Below, piece after piece: positions 27,851 through 37,017 of a DNA stretch of 61,199 nucleotides. Each line of letters begins with the position of its first letter. Positions within the stretch are counted from its first letter, which is position 1. The stretch covers positions 1 through 61,199 of the forward strand of contig NZ_JACJPX010000051.1 in assembly GCF_014696315.1 (NCBI RefSeq). The letters are read 5' to 3'. Source of the DNA: Calothrix membranacea FACHB-236. Its GTDB lineage: Bacteria > Cyanobacteriota > Cyanobacteriia > Cyanobacteriales > Nostocaceae. The notes beneath the pieces are model-generated. The model saw only the letters and a program-made list of their open reading frames with translations. It was not told where the DNA came from and did no database searches. Both the position numbers and the translations under genes were made by a program.

Positions 27851-28498
27851 CTAATCTCTAGAATTTAACTGCATAGGGCCCAAGTATTTAGCTAAATAGG
27901 GTGAAAAAACTTCATAAATTAATGTTAGAGGCTGTCCGTGATGCCAAAACAAATAGTGACGGCCCCAAAAAGGCCCATCCACTTCAAAACCAGACTCTAA
28001 AGCAGGTGAGTAACCATAGTAAATCCCTTGAACATCTCGATACAACTCTGTACGGAGACGAGCTAAACTTGCCCAAATCGGTAAAGAACGGTTTTGTAAA
28101 TACTCATCTACATGGCTGGCTTCCCACCAAGAAGTAGCATATGCCAATCTCTGACCAGATGCAGTACGTAGCCAAACCTGTCGCCGCAGTCTAGGGCCAG
28201 GTACAGCTTGAATTAAATCCGGAGCTGCATCTGAGTCCATACCAATTAACGACATATCAATTACATCAACTTCCGTTGGCTCGCCTGTTAGTAACTCTAA
28301 ATGGCGTGTAGGTGAGCCATCGCCCAAAAGCAGCAATTGCCAAGCTGGTGCTAGCTGAGAGTGGGGCAAACTTTTTTTAATTACGTCCTCTCCACCTTGC
28401 CAAATTGGGTTCAGGCGATGCCATGCTACTGGCAGTGTTAAGTTGTTTGTTGGACTAAAAGTTGCAGTCAATGTTCTTTGTGCTTTACAAAAGTTCAC
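27851..28498 (-). CDS. Chorismate lyase-like protein (DUF98 family)
   Basis: The 215-aa protein fits the DUF98/chorismate-pyruvate lyase group found in cyanobacteria, whose members make 4-hydroxybenzoate for plastoquinone synthesis. Motifs include WQLLLLGDGSPTRHLELLTGEPTEVDVIDM, the RRQVWLRTASGQRLAYATSWW core and the C-terminal HYLFWHHGQPLTLIYEVFSPYL. The start is GTG at 28498. It is cytoplasmic, with no signal peptide. It stands alone, next to a tRNA gene on the same strand. Confidence 0.75.
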   Translation of the reverse strand: MNFCKAQRTLTATFSPTNNLTLPVAWHRLNPIWQGGEDVIKKSLPHSQLAPAWQLLLLGDGSPTRHLELLTGEPTEVDVIDMSLIGMDSDAAPDLIQAVPGPRLRRQVWLRTASGQRLAYATSWWEASHVDEYLQNRSLPIWASLARLRTELYRDVQGIYYGYSPALESGFEVDGPFWGRHYLFWHHGQPLTLIYEVFSPYLAKYLGPMQLNSRD

Positions 28499-28816
28499 CT
28501 ATTTCTATGAAAGCATAAAAAAACAGTACCGCTACGTGGAATTCAAAATACTCTACGGGTTTGGCAGGACGGTCTTAGGGTACGGGACATGGGAAAAGCC
28601 ACCAATATCCAATGCCCAATGCCCGCAAAATCCCACAAAGGGTGTGGGATGCGATGAGCTTAAGGTATGTTGTATCAGTAGTTCGCCCCAAAATATTGAT
28701 TTAGCCCTTTACCTTTCCACCCTTACCTTGCTTTTGATGCCATAGGCAAAGGTCAACAGCCGCAAGTTTTTGACCTTTGACTATTGACCTTTGACTTTTA
28801 ACTATCCACTAAAAAA
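28499..28816. other. Intergenic region with a hairpin
   Basis: ATCCCACA and TGTGGGAT (28630-28650) form a perfect 8-base-pair stem with a 5-base loop. Near 28770 are TTTGACCTTTGACTATTGACC repeats. No gene was seen. Confidence 0.5.
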
Positions 28817-28897
28817 TGCGGATGGCGAGACTCGAACTCGCAAGGCAAAGCCACACGCACCTCAAGCGTGCGCGTATACCAATTCCGCCACATCCGC
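28817..28897 (-). tRNA. tRNA-Leu(GAG)
   Basis: Read on the minus strand the 81-base sequence folds as a class II tRNA: acceptor stem GCGGATG/CATCCGC with discriminator A, a D arm, anticodon stem CACGC/GCGTG around loop TTGAGGT (anticodon GAG), a long variable arm (TGGCTTTGCCTTGC region), and a T arm with GTTCGAGTC. CCA is not encoded. It reads CUC and CUU leucine codons. Confidence 0.95.
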
Positions 28898-29054
28898 ACG
28901 GTTTTTATCACTGAAAATAGAATATAGCATAAATTTTCTGCTAGTGGATACTAGACTGACAGAAATATAGTCACTTCACAAGAGATATTAAAAGGGGTAT
29001 GCCAACGTGGGGTAAAAAGTACGCTTGTACAAACCTAATTTCGGGTAAATGCAG

Positions 29055-29184
29055 CAGGAGACTAACAATAGGAATATTGTTAATCTAGTTAAACCCCCGT
29101 AGGCGTTCTCAGCCAAATCCTAGCCTTTGGGAGACTGCCTAAGGGCTGATAGACTCTTCTTGGAGGAGGTTGGGGAATCTCCTG
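29055..29184 (+). ncRNA. Structured RNA candidate in the accC leader
   Basis: CAGGAGA (29055-29061) pairs with TCTCCTG (29178-29184). Inside are a perfect TAACAAT/ATTGTTA hairpin, a CCCC/GGGG pairing, a TCAGCC/GGGCTGA pairing and an apical CCTTTGG/CCTAAGG stem. Long stems broken by large bubbles resemble a 6S-like RNA or a 5' leader that regulates accC. The strand is assumed from the downstream gene. No Rfam family is assigned. Confidence 0.4.
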
Positions 29185-29271
29185 TCATAATTTGAAATAA
29201 GGCGGAAAGCATTGTTGCAAGTTGAATGGGAGAGAATGTCAATCTACTGGTACTGATCTCGAAACTAGAAA

Positions 29272-30615
29272 ATGAAGTTTGACAAAATATTAATTGCCAA
29301 TCGGGGAGAAATCGCCCTTCGCATTCTCCGCGCCTGTGAAGAAATGGGAATTGCGACAGTTGCTGTTCACTCCACTGTTGATCGTAACGCTTTACATGTC
29401 CAACTTGCCGATGAAGCGGTTTGCATTGGCGAACCCGCCAGCAGTAAAAGTTATTTGAATATCCCCAATATTATTGCTGCCGCCTTAACACGTAATGCCA
29501 GCGCCATTCATCCTGGATATGGCTTTTTGGCAGAAAATGCCCGCTTTGCAGAAATTTGTGCCGACCATCATATTGCTTTTATTGGCCCAACTCCCGAAGC
29601 TATACGCTTGATGGGGGATAAATCTACTGCCAAAGAAACGATGTACAAGGCTGGGGTACCTACAGTACCTGGTAGTGATGGGTTAGTCGAATCTGAGCAA
29701 GAAGGATTAGCACTTGCCAAAGATATTGGCTATCCCGTCATGATTAAAGCCACAGCAGGCGGAGGTGGACGGGGTATGCGTTTAGTACGTTCTGAAAGCG
29801 AATTCGTCAAACTCTTCCTAGCTGCTCAAGGGGAAGCGGGTGCAGCTTTTGGTAATTCTGGCGTTTATATAGAAAAATTTATTGAGCGTCCACGCCACAT
29901 TGAGTTTCAAATTTTGGCGGATAATTACGGCAACGTTATCCACTTAGGCGAACGGGATTGCTCGATTCAGCGCCGGAATCAAAAGCTTTTAGAAGAAGCC
30001 CCAAGTCCTGCGCTTGACTCAGACTTGCGAGAGAAAATGGGTCAGGCTGCTGTAAAAGCTGCCCAGTTTATTAACTACACTGGGGCAGGTACTATCGAAT
30101 TTCTTCTGGATAGATCCGGTAAATTCTACTTTATGGAAATGAACACCCGGATTCAGGTGGAACATCCTGTAACCGAGATGATTACTGGAGTAGATCTAGT
30201 TGCTGAACAAATTCGGATTGCTCAAGGTGAAAGGCTTCAACTGACACAAGACCAAGTAGTGTTAAAGGGTCATGCAATTGAATGCCGAATTAACGCCGAA
30301 GATCCTGACCACGACTTCCGCCCTTCACCAGGACGTATCAGTGGTTATCTCCCCCCCGGTGGCCCTGGTGTGCGGATTGATTCCCATGTTTACACTGATT
30401 ACCAAATTCCCCCATATTACGATTCCTTAATTGGCAAGTTAATTGTTTGGGGGCCAGACCGTCCCACTGCTATTACTCGTATGAAACGAGCATTACGGGA
30501 ATGTGCTATCACCGGATTGCCTACTACTATTGGGTTTCATCAAAGAATTATGGAAACGCCACAGTTCTTGCAGGGTAATGTTTACACCAATTTCGTGCAG
30601 GAGTTGAACGGGTAA
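29272..30615 (+). CDS. accC: Acetyl-CoA carboxylase, biotin carboxylase subunit
   Basis: AccC carboxylates biotin on AccB with ATP and bicarbonate, the first step of fatty acid synthesis. Its 447 aa match the family. Seen in order: [32 protein letters not shown], the ATP-grasp glycine loop [12 protein letters not shown], the [11 protein letters not shown] and [22 protein letters not shown] blocks, and the catalytic [14 protein letters not shown]. The other acc genes are not nearby, as usual in cyanobacteria. A 5' region with possible RNA structure lies before it. Confidence 0.97.
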   Translation: MKFDKILIANRGEIALRILRACEEMGIATVAVHSTVDRNALHVQLADEAVCIGEPASSKSYLNIPNIIAAALTRNASAIHPGYGFLAENARFAEICADHHIAFIGPTPEAIRLMGDKSTAKETMYKAGVPTVPGSDGLVESEQEGLALAKDIGYPVMIKATAGGGGRGMRLVRSESEFVKLFLAAQGEAGAAFGNSGVYIEKFIERPRHIEFQILADNYGNVIHLGERDCSIQRRNQKLLEEAPSPALDSDLREKMGQAAVKAAQFINYTGAGTIEFLLDRSGKFYFMEMNTRIQVEHPVTEMITGVDLVAEQIRIAQGERLQLTQDQVVLKGHAIECRINAEDPDHDFRPSPGRISGYLPPGGPGVRIDSHVYTDYQIPPYYDSLIGKLIVWGPDRPTAITRMKRALRECAITGLPTTIGFHQRIMETPQFLQGNVYTNFVQELNG

Positions 30616-30699
30616 GGGAGTGGGGCTGGGAATGAGGGGGACAAGGGGAATAATTCTTAACTCAGCACTCCCAATGCCCAATGCCCCATGCCCCATTCC

Positions 30700-30993
30700 C
30701 TAATTTACACGAGACAACATGGTCAGTAATCCTTGCTGACCAAGTAGAATTTCTCTTAGCAAACTGAAAATACCAACCCAAATAATGGGTGTAATATCTA
30801 CTCCACCAATGGGTGGAACTAGTTTTCGCAATAACGCTAAAAAAGGTTCAGTTGGCCAAGCTATGAGATTAATGGGGAACCGATTTAGATCCACTTGCGG
30901 ATACCAAGTGAGAATAATGCGAAAAATGAACAAAAATATCATCAATCCCAATACAGGATTGAGAATCCAAGTAGTTAGGTTAACACCAGTCAT
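30700..30993 (-). CDS. YggT family membrane protein
   Basis: This 97-aa protein has two hydrophobic segments (about 10-28 and 65-85) and the YggT pattern FRIILTWYPQVDLNRFP, then WPTEPFLALLRKLVPPIGGVDITPII. In cyanobacteria and chloroplasts such proteins (also called CCB3/YlmG) are linked to thylakoid membrane organisation and cytochrome b6f haem assembly. It converges with accC across a repeat-rich gap and is divergent from psbX. Confidence 0.9.
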   Translation of the reverse strand: MTGVNLTTWILNPVLGLMIFLFIFRIILTWYPQVDLNRFPINLIAWPTEPFLALLRKLVPPIGGVDITPIIWVGIFSLLREILLGQQGLLTMLSRVN

Positions 30994-31251
30994 TGGTTTG
31001 AAGTACTATCTGTGAACGCAAAAACAAACTAGTCGAGATTGCAAAAATTTTAAGCTTTGTAAACCACTCTCTATAATTTTAACCAAATGCTGTTACTTCC
31101 TCTTAGACATGGAAAAGCAAATAACCAGCAGCCCTTAACTTAATTATTTATCAGAGTAGTTGTCCTTTTGTAGCTGATGATTGTGAGGCTTCTCAAGGAA
31201 GTAATACACTATTAGAATTATGATGAAGTGTGTAAAAAAAGGTTGAGAACT

Positions 31252-31371
31252 ATGACACCTGCTTTAGCAAATTTTCTTTGGAGTCTGTTTTGGGGTACTG
31301 TGATTGTCGTTATTCCTGCGACAGTTGGTTTGATTTTCATTAGCCAAAAAGATAAAATCCAACGTTCATAA
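31252..31371 (+). CDS. psbX: Photosystem II protein PsbX
   Basis: This 39-residue protein starts MTPALANFLWSLFWG and ends FISQKDKIQRS, with a single membrane helix at about residues 9-30. This is the cyanobacterial PsbX sequence. PsbX sits near the QB site and cytochrome b559 of photosystem II. It is followed by ycf66 on the same strand. Confidence 0.95.
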   Translation: MTPALANFLWSLFWGTVIVVIPATVGLIFISQKDKIQRS

Positions 31372-31623
31372 TCTTGGCGGGGGTCAGCTTGACTCTCATA
31401 AACCTTTGTCTGTTGGCTATTTACCTGATTGCACCAAGGGCAGCAATTCCTCTTACAAAGGACAAGGTATACTTAGCTGACAGACAAAAAATTTTTTAGC
31501 TTTCGGTGGATAGCTTCAAAGCTTCTTTACCAGTTGCTTTGAAGCTTAAATATATTGTGCTTGATTAGAGTAGTGATTTTAATTGTGACTCGCTAACATA
31601 GATTTGATATTGGAAAAATAGCA

Positions 31624-32538
31624 ATGATAAATTTTGGGCTGAACTCAGCCAGTATTCTGGCTCAGGTAAATTTTGGGACAAACTCAGCCAGTATTCTAGG
31701 AATTTTCCTGGCTGTGGCTGGGGCAGCACTGTATTTTCTGAGGACTGTGCGTCCCGAACTGTCACGAGATCAAGATATCTTTTTTGCAGCGGTAGGCTTA
31801 CTTTGTGGCTTCATTTTAATCTTTCAAGGTTGGCGATTAGACCCTATTTTGCAATTTGGTCAGCTGCTTTTAGTCGGCACAACTGTATTTTTTGCGGTTG
31901 AAAGTATTCGCTTACGTAGTATCGCTACCCAGCAAGCCAAGCGCAATACTCCCATTGTGGATGAAGAGCGAGAGGTGAGCAATAAATATTCCTATGACAA
32001 GCGGCGACGGGGATATCAAGCTGAGGTGGATGATGATTTAGATCCATTGCCTTATGAGGAAGAGGAACGCCCTGTGCGTCCCCGAATTCGTGCTAGTAGA
32101 GACGATCGCTCTTCTCGTGATGATTATTACGCAGATCAATCTCCCCGTCGTTCAGAACGTCCCAGCAGTAGTAATGAAAGACCGGACTCAGGGGAAAGAA
32201 GCCGTCGCCGCAGTTCTGGCGGGCGTTCTGGGAGCCGTCCTTCAGATAGATTGGATGAGGAAAGTTGGGGTTCTGCTTCTAGAGAAGTTGATGATTGGGA
32301 AAGTTCGGGAAGTGAAGCTAGAAAACCTTCTCGCCGTGGTAGTAACACGCCGCAGCGTCCAGAAATTCGTGATGAAGATGTCACCCCAAGACCAAGGAAG
32401 CGCCGTCCAGCTAGTGACTCACCAGCTCGCAGAGAGCGTGAAGATGATGAGGCGATACCAACTGATTATGTAGAATACAAACCAATTGGAAGAACAGATG
32501 ATGATTCTGATAATTCGACCAATTTTGATGATATCTAA
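31624..32538 (+). CDS. Ycf66 family protein with duplicated start and long charged tail
   Basis: Residues 14-95 are the Ycf66 domain with two to three membrane helices (ASILGIFLAVAGAALYFLR, ELSRDQDIFFAAVGLLCGFILIFQGWRLDPIL). The remaining 200 residues are a low-complexity tail rich in Arg, Asp and Ser, probably disordered. The first 13 codons after the start are a duplicate of the next 13 (INFGLNSASILAQ, VNFGTNSASILGI). Ycf66 is found in cyanobacteria and chloroplasts; its role in photosynthesis is not known. Its position after psbX is a common arrangement. Confidence 0.9.
   Translation: MINFGLNSASILAQVNFGTNSASILGIFLAVAGAALYFLRTVRPELSRDQDIFFAAVGLLCGFILIFQGWRLDPILQFGQLLLVGTTVFFAVESIRLRSIATQQAKRNTPIVDEEREVSNKYSYDKRRRGYQAEVDDDLDPLPYEEEERPVRPRIRASRDDRSSRDDYYADQSPRRSERPSSSNERPDSGERSRRRSSGGRSGSRPSDRLDEESWGSASREVDDWESSGSEARKPSRRGSNTPQRPEIRDEDVTPRPRKRRPASDSPARREREDDEAIPTDYVEYKPIGRTDDDSDNSTNFDDI
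31627..31704 (+). repeat. 39-base tandem duplication at the start of ycf66
   Basis: Two 39-base units, 31627-31665 and 31666-31704, share AATTTTGGG and AACTCAGCCAGTATTCT. The unit length is a multiple of three, so the frame is kept. Confidence 0.85.
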
Positions 32539-32567
32539 AATAGTCAGGGCGATGGAAAATAGTTGAG

Positions 32568-33134
32568 GTGAAAAAATTTACACCGGGATTTTGGCTCCAA
32601 CGACCTATTCATTGGAGCCTAGTTTTTAGCTTGGCAAGTGTGCTTGTATCTTGTAGTTCTAGTGATATTCCCCTTGGGCCTACGTCCCTCAACAGTCGTT
32701 CCACAGAGGAACAACCAACTTTGAGTGGAAATGGGCGCTTTTTAGCGTTTGTATCCAATCGTAACGGTAGTCACCAAATTTTGGTGTACGACTTACAAAA
32801 CCAAAGTTTTATTCGCACTCCAGGCTTAAACCGACCGGAAACTATTGCCGAAAGTCCTAGCTTGAGCTACACAGGGCGCTACATTGTATACCTAACTAGC
32901 GACCAAGGCAGACCAGTAGTAGCACTTTACGATCGCGCTACTCAACAATCACAAATCCTCACACCAGTCTATCGCGGCTGGGTGAGAAAACCCGGGATCA
33001 GCCCAGACGGGCGTTATGTTGTGTTTGAAACCGCCAGCCGAGGTCAGTGGGACGTTGAAGTCCTAGACCGGGGGCCAAATATTGAATTGGATATTCCCAG
33101 TGGTGCAACTGTTGCACCGCCTAATTCTCAATAG
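32568..33134 (+). CDS. TolB-like propeller lipoprotein, 3 blades (first of a pair)
   Basis: The N-terminus has a lipoprotein signal ending LASVLVSC. Then come three TolB-type PD40 repeats, each built as S-x-x-G-R-(F/Y)-(L/I/V)-(A/V)-F/Y...: LSGNGRFLAFVSNRNGS, LSYTGRYIVYLTSDQGR and ISPDGRYVVFETASRGQWDV. TolB itself has six such blades, so this 188-aa protein would be half a propeller. It starts with GTG, 30 bases after ycf66, suggesting co-transcription. It is probably anchored to a membrane facing the periplasm. Confidence 0.85.
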   Translation: MKKFTPGFWLQRPIHWSLVFSLASVLVSCSSSDIPLGPTSLNSRSTEEQPTLSGNGRFLAFVSNRNGSHQILVYDLQNQSFIRTPGLNRPETIAESPSLSYTGRYIVYLTSDQGRPVVALYDRATQQSQILTPVYRGWVRKPGISPDGRYVVFETASRGQWDVEVLDRGPNIELDIPSGATVAPPNSQ

Positions 33135-33270
33135 GGGTTAGAGGCTAGAAAAAGCGATCGCAGACTTTCGTCTTATAAATCTATTTATAATTTTTTGACT
33201 AGCTTCTTTAAAATCATCAAGGGGATTAAAGAATATTTGTGAGCTAGCCCCAGCCGCGCAATTAAATATT

Positions 33271-33795
33271 ATGAAACGCTCTATTTTTATCTCAATATTT
33301 GCTTGTTCAAGTCTCTTGACTGGTTGTTTTGGCTACCCACGCCTTTTAAGTTATCCGTTTGATCCTGGGGGTCGCAGTCTCAACAGTTTAGCTTCAGAAT
33401 TAAATCCTCAAATTGCTGGTAGATATATTGTGTTTACTACTGATAGAAGGGGCAGTCAAGATGTTTACCTATTTGATCGGATAACGGGCAATTTAGTGGA
33501 TTTACCAGGTTTAAATTCCTTAGATACCATTGCTTCTCATCCTAGTGTTTCTGAGGATGGCCGTTATGTAGTTTTTGGGGCCAGTCGTCAAGGGCGATCG
33601 GCGATTGTCCTTTATGACCGAGACACACGCCAATTGCGGAATTTAACGACAAATCTGCAAGCAGAAGTTCGCAATCCCACAATTAGCGCTGATGGTACTA
33701 GGATTGCTTTTGAATCCAGTAATAATGGGCAGTGGGATATTTTAATCTATGACCGTTTTGGACAGCCGCTAAATATACCTCAAGATCCAAGGTAA
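33271..33795 (+). CDS. TolB-like propeller lipoprotein, 3 blades (second of a pair)
   Basis: This 174-aa protein is a paralogue of the previous one. It has a lipobox SSLLTGC and three PD40 repeats (IAGRYIVFTTDRRGSQDV, VSEDGRYVVFGASRQGRS, ISADGTRIAFESSNNGQWDI). It shares the SLNS start, the GLN..(E/D)TIA block and the final NGQWD(I/V) with its neighbour. The two lie 136 bases apart on the same strand. Confidence 0.85.
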   Translation: MKRSIFISIFACSSLLTGCFGYPRLLSYPFDPGGRSLNSLASELNPQIAGRYIVFTTDRRGSQDVYLFDRITGNLVDLPGLNSLDTIASHPSVSEDGRYVVFGASRQGRSAIVLYDRDTRQLRNLTTNLQAEVRNPTISADGTRIAFESSNNGQWDILIYDRFGQPLNIPQDPR

Positions 33796-33950
33796 GTAAA
33801 TGGTTAGGGGTGTCATTTGTTATTTGTCATTTGTCATTGGGTAATTGGTAATTGGTAATGGGGTGCGGTGTTTGGTGTTTGTTATTTTCCCTTATCTCCA
33901 TCATCTCCCCAATGCCCAATGCCCAGTCCCCAGTTCCCAGTCCCCAGTCC
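33796..33950. repeat. Degenerate repeat array between convergent genes
   Basis: TTATTTGTCATTTGTCATTGG and GGTAATTGGTAATGG units are followed by CCCAATGCCCAGTCCCC units up to the sdhB stop codon. Confidence 0.7.
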
Positions 33951-34958
33951 CTAGTCCCTAGCCCCTACTTCCTCTTGCACAGATTCAATTAGCGATCGCA
34001 CTTGTGGGGTACCTTCGGAAGATTCAAAGGAAAGGGGGAATTTACCTCTAGCAATCATCCGTAAACCGAGGGGTGCTAAACTGAGCAATCCTTGTAAATC
34101 GCGAAAATAATTACCGACAACTTGTATACCAAATTGACGTTCATCAATCCAGCCGCCTGCTTTTACTAGGTCAATTAAGACTTTGCGGTGGCGAATTGAA
34201 CGACTAGCATCGGCTTGTTTACGGGCGAGTATTTCTTGTTTAATTTTAGTGATTTGCTCTAATGGTGCTACTTCCATTGGGCACACTGCATCACAATACA
34301 AACAACGGGTACAACCCCACACTCCTTTAGTACCTTCGTTGTAATTTTCTAAGCGAGTTTCGGTTGTTTGGTCGCGTGAGTCTGCGACCATGCGGTAAGC
34401 TTTGGCTAGGGCATGGGGCCCAACAAAATCGGGATTAACTTCACGAGCATTGCATTCCGAGTAGCAAGCTCCACACATAATACAATTACCTGTTTGATCG
34501 AGAAGCGATCGCTCTTGTGGTGTTTGCAAAAATTCTCTTTCTGGAACTTGTCGTGCTGCGGTACTCACATAAGGAGTTACGGCTTCTAAGTTATTCCAAA
34601 AACTGCCCATATCGACGACTAAATCCTTAATTACGGGCATATTACCAAGTGGTGCGATCGTTATTTCTGGAATTGCATTTGCTTCTCTTCCTGGAGATGG
34701 AATCTTTTCTAATCTGGCAATTTCACTACCAACATTTTCTTTACAAGCTAAAGCCGATCTGCCATTGATTCGCATAGCGCAACTACCACAAATCGTATTG
34801 CGACAATTTTTACGGAATGCTAATGTTCCATCTTTTTCCCACTTAATGCGATTAAGACAATCTAAGATTGTATTGCCAGGTTCCACCTCCAACAGGTAAG
34901 TTTTTACAATGGGGGAGGAATTTTCTTGCTGTCGAATGACCTTAAATAGAATTTCCAT
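33951..34958 (-). CDS. sdhB: Succinate dehydrogenase/fumarate reductase iron-sulfur subunit
   Basis: The protein carries all three Fe-S cluster motifs: CRNTICGSCAMRINGRSALAC for the 2Fe-2S cluster, CIMCGACYSEC and CTRCLYCDAVCP for the 4Fe-4S and 3Fe-4S clusters. It passes electrons from the flavoprotein SdhA towards plastoquinone in the respiratory membrane. From the ATG at 34958 (MEILFKVIRQQ) it has 335 residues; a 17-codon extension up to 35009 looks like leader. The C-terminal 60 residues exceed the E. coli form, as in other cyanobacterial SdhB. sdhA is not adjacent, which is normal in cyanobacteria. Confidence 0.9.
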   Translation of the reverse strand: MEILFKVIRQQENSSPIVKTYLLEVEPGNTILDCLNRIKWEKDGTLAFRKNCRNTICGSCAMRINGRSALACKENVGSEIARLEKIPSPGREANAIPEITIAPLGNMPVIKDLVVDMGSFWNNLEAVTPYVSTAARQVPEREFLQTPQERSLLDQTGNCIMCGACYSECNAREVNPDFVGPHALAKAYRMVADSRDQTTETRLENYNEGTKGVWGCTRCLYCDAVCPMEVAPLEQITKIKQEILARKQADASRSIRHRKVLIDLVKAGGWIDERQFGIQVVGNYFRDLQGLLSLAPLGLRMIARGKFPLSFESSEGTPQVRSLIESVQEEVGARD

Positions 34959-36570
34959 TAGTACCAACCAAAATTTTGAAATTATCATACCCGCCTGAAA
35001 ATTCATCACTACAGGCTGGTTACTCCGAAAAATGGGCTATACTCTTTTTGCTCTTTATTCCAGGCTAGCTGTTAATAGACTGATGATTGAAAACTTAATA
35101 ATTCTAGTACACAGATGCGGAATAGAGTACCTCTCAAAAACTAGTCTCAAGCTACATGATGTAAAGTTTTTGGAAGTTGAATTTACTAAAAAGTTTTGAG
35201 GATGAGCCACTATCTTGGGTAAGCTTCCCAAATTTGAACTATGTTGCTAACTCTGCTTGACCTAGTAGAGTTTTCCAGATAAATTTGAAATTCCGCGTAG
35301 TAGTAGTTTCAGGATTAGCATTAAAATTTTAGCCCTAGACGCACAGCAGGCTACATTTGTGTCCTACTCTTGACCTAACATCAAAAAACGTAATTCCTAC
35401 TTTACATTTAATTGACCTGTTGGGCAGTATATGTGAAAAAGGGTTAGTCAGAGAACGATACCTGGAAATTGGCTCAAGAGTAAAAATAGATAAATTAAAT
35501 CTACCTTAGGGTAGCACTACATCCTGATGTTAACCGCATCAAGTCTTGATTGGGAGGATACCTCAAGTGCTTCTAAAATGGCACATTTTGTTTATATAGA
35601 AGTGTTAAAGCGCTAATTAAAATCTAGTACTGGCAATAATGCACTAGACAGATGTAGAAAAATTCATTCTTCCCACAGATAGACCTAGAGAATCCTCTAT
35701 CCGCTTTTTGTCTGTTGGCTATCAATGGGACGAAAATCCTTATAGATTTTTTACTCCTCTCAATCAAGCAAATCTTAGATTTAACTCACTTGTCAAATCT
35801 CTCCGTCTAAATTAGAGGAATTTTGATAAATGCACGGTGGCAATACTCACTACCGCAATCAAACCCGAGAAAAATCATCATCGTTTTTTACTGCCCTAAG
35901 CTAGTACATTTAAATAAAAGTTTACCAGTTAAATTTAATTCAAAATAAAACAACTATTTTGCTATTATTAGTCCATGCTAGTATTTAATATAAAATTACG
36001 AAGTAACGAAACCAGTATCAATAGCCGTACAAGCGCGGCTACTACTGCTTTGTTTATTTTGTAATGTAGAGACAAGAAAATTCACGTCTCTACTAGCAGG
36101 ACTAAAGGGTGTAGGCCTGTATGACCATATTCAAATCCCATGCTGTTCAAAGCTCTAGAGTAGTAGTAGGATAAACCTTCTAACTCAAAAGTAAGAAAGA
36201 CCAGCATTGAAAGTGGAGAACCTGCAATTTCTTGGTCTACGACTTATTTGCCGTAGAGCTCACATAATTTGTAAAGGTGGCTTAAAGTTACGCCGCTAAA
36301 GTAGCGCCAAAAGAAAAAATAATTCTATTTTCCTTGGCGAATCATGGTTACAACTGACGTAAAATCACCGAAATTAATACCTGTGATTACCATGAAACCT
36401 CATCTGTTGTGGACAACCATAATAGAGGTGCTATAGCTTCCCTCTATCAGCAGGAATTTACCCTCACCTTAGGGTCAAGAGTTGCTCTGTGCAGATGCTA
36501 AAAAGCTAAATGCTGGCACAAGACGAGATCGTTTATTTAGTTTGGAGAAAGTAAGGAAATTTTGAGCATA
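34959..36570. other. 1.6 kb gene-free region upstream of calA
   Basis: I find no gene in this long gap. It contains a GTAGAGAC/GTCTCTAC hairpin at 36066-36093 and several short imperfect hairpins (for example CTACG/CGTAG around 36238-36257). Such a long upstream region suggests several promoters, a long leader or small RNAs acting on calA. Confidence 0.5.
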
Positions 36571-37017
36571 ATGACTGAAACTGCAACCGCGCCATTAACC
36601 GGAAAAGCATTGCTTGCTAAAGTAAAAGAACTTTCCAATTTACCACGTAGAGAAAGAGCAAAGCAGTGCGGCTATTACACTGTCACCAAGAATAATCAGG
36701 TTCGTGTAAATCTCACTGATTTTTATGATGCTTTGCTATCGGCTAGAGGAATTCCATTAAGCCCAGAAGCACCCAAAGATGGACGTGGTCGCGAACCGAC
36801 ATACCGTGTTAGCGTTCATCAAAATGGACAGATTGTAATTGGTGCTACATACACCAAAGCAATGGGCTTAAAGCCAGGCGATGAATTTGAAATTAGACTG
36901 GGCTACAAGCATATTCACTTGATTCAACTTGGTGAAAGCGACAAAAAATTAACCCAGACAGATTTGGATGTTGATGATTTAGATGATGAAGATTTAGAAG
37001 ACGAAGACGAAGAATAA
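36571..37017 (+). CDS. calA: AbrB-like transcription factor CalA (cyAbrB)
   Basis: cyAbrB proteins are global regulators of carbon/nitrogen genes in cyanobacteria; CalA of Anabaena represses genes such as hypC and is hard to delete. The protein has an N-terminal conserved block (PLTGKALLAKVKELSNLPRRERAKQCGYYT, in part), a central YDALLSARGIPL, and an AbrB-type swapped-hairpin DNA-binding region towards the C-terminus (YRVSVHQNGQIVIGATYTKAMGLKPGDEFEIRLGYKHIHL). The tail is strongly acidic (DLDDEDLEDEDEE). I start at ATG 36571; a TTG three codons earlier (36562) has AAGGA at a better distance and is possible. CalA rather than another cyAbrB is likely but not certain. Confidence 0.82.
   Translation: MTETATAPLTGKALLAKVKELSNLPRRERAKQCGYYTVTKNNQVRVNLTDFYDALLSARGIPLSPEAPKDGRGREPTYRVSVHQNGQIVIGATYTKAMGLKPGDEFEIRLGYKHIHLIQLGESDKKLTQTDLDVDDLDDEDLEDEDEE

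Noticed and set aside
29018-29031. NtcA site (GTA-N8-TAC)
   Set aside because: The spacing between GTA and TAC is six bases, not eight.
36121-36150. Possible tRNA T-arm (TTCAAATCCC)
   Set aside because: No acceptor stem or anticodon arm can be folded around it.
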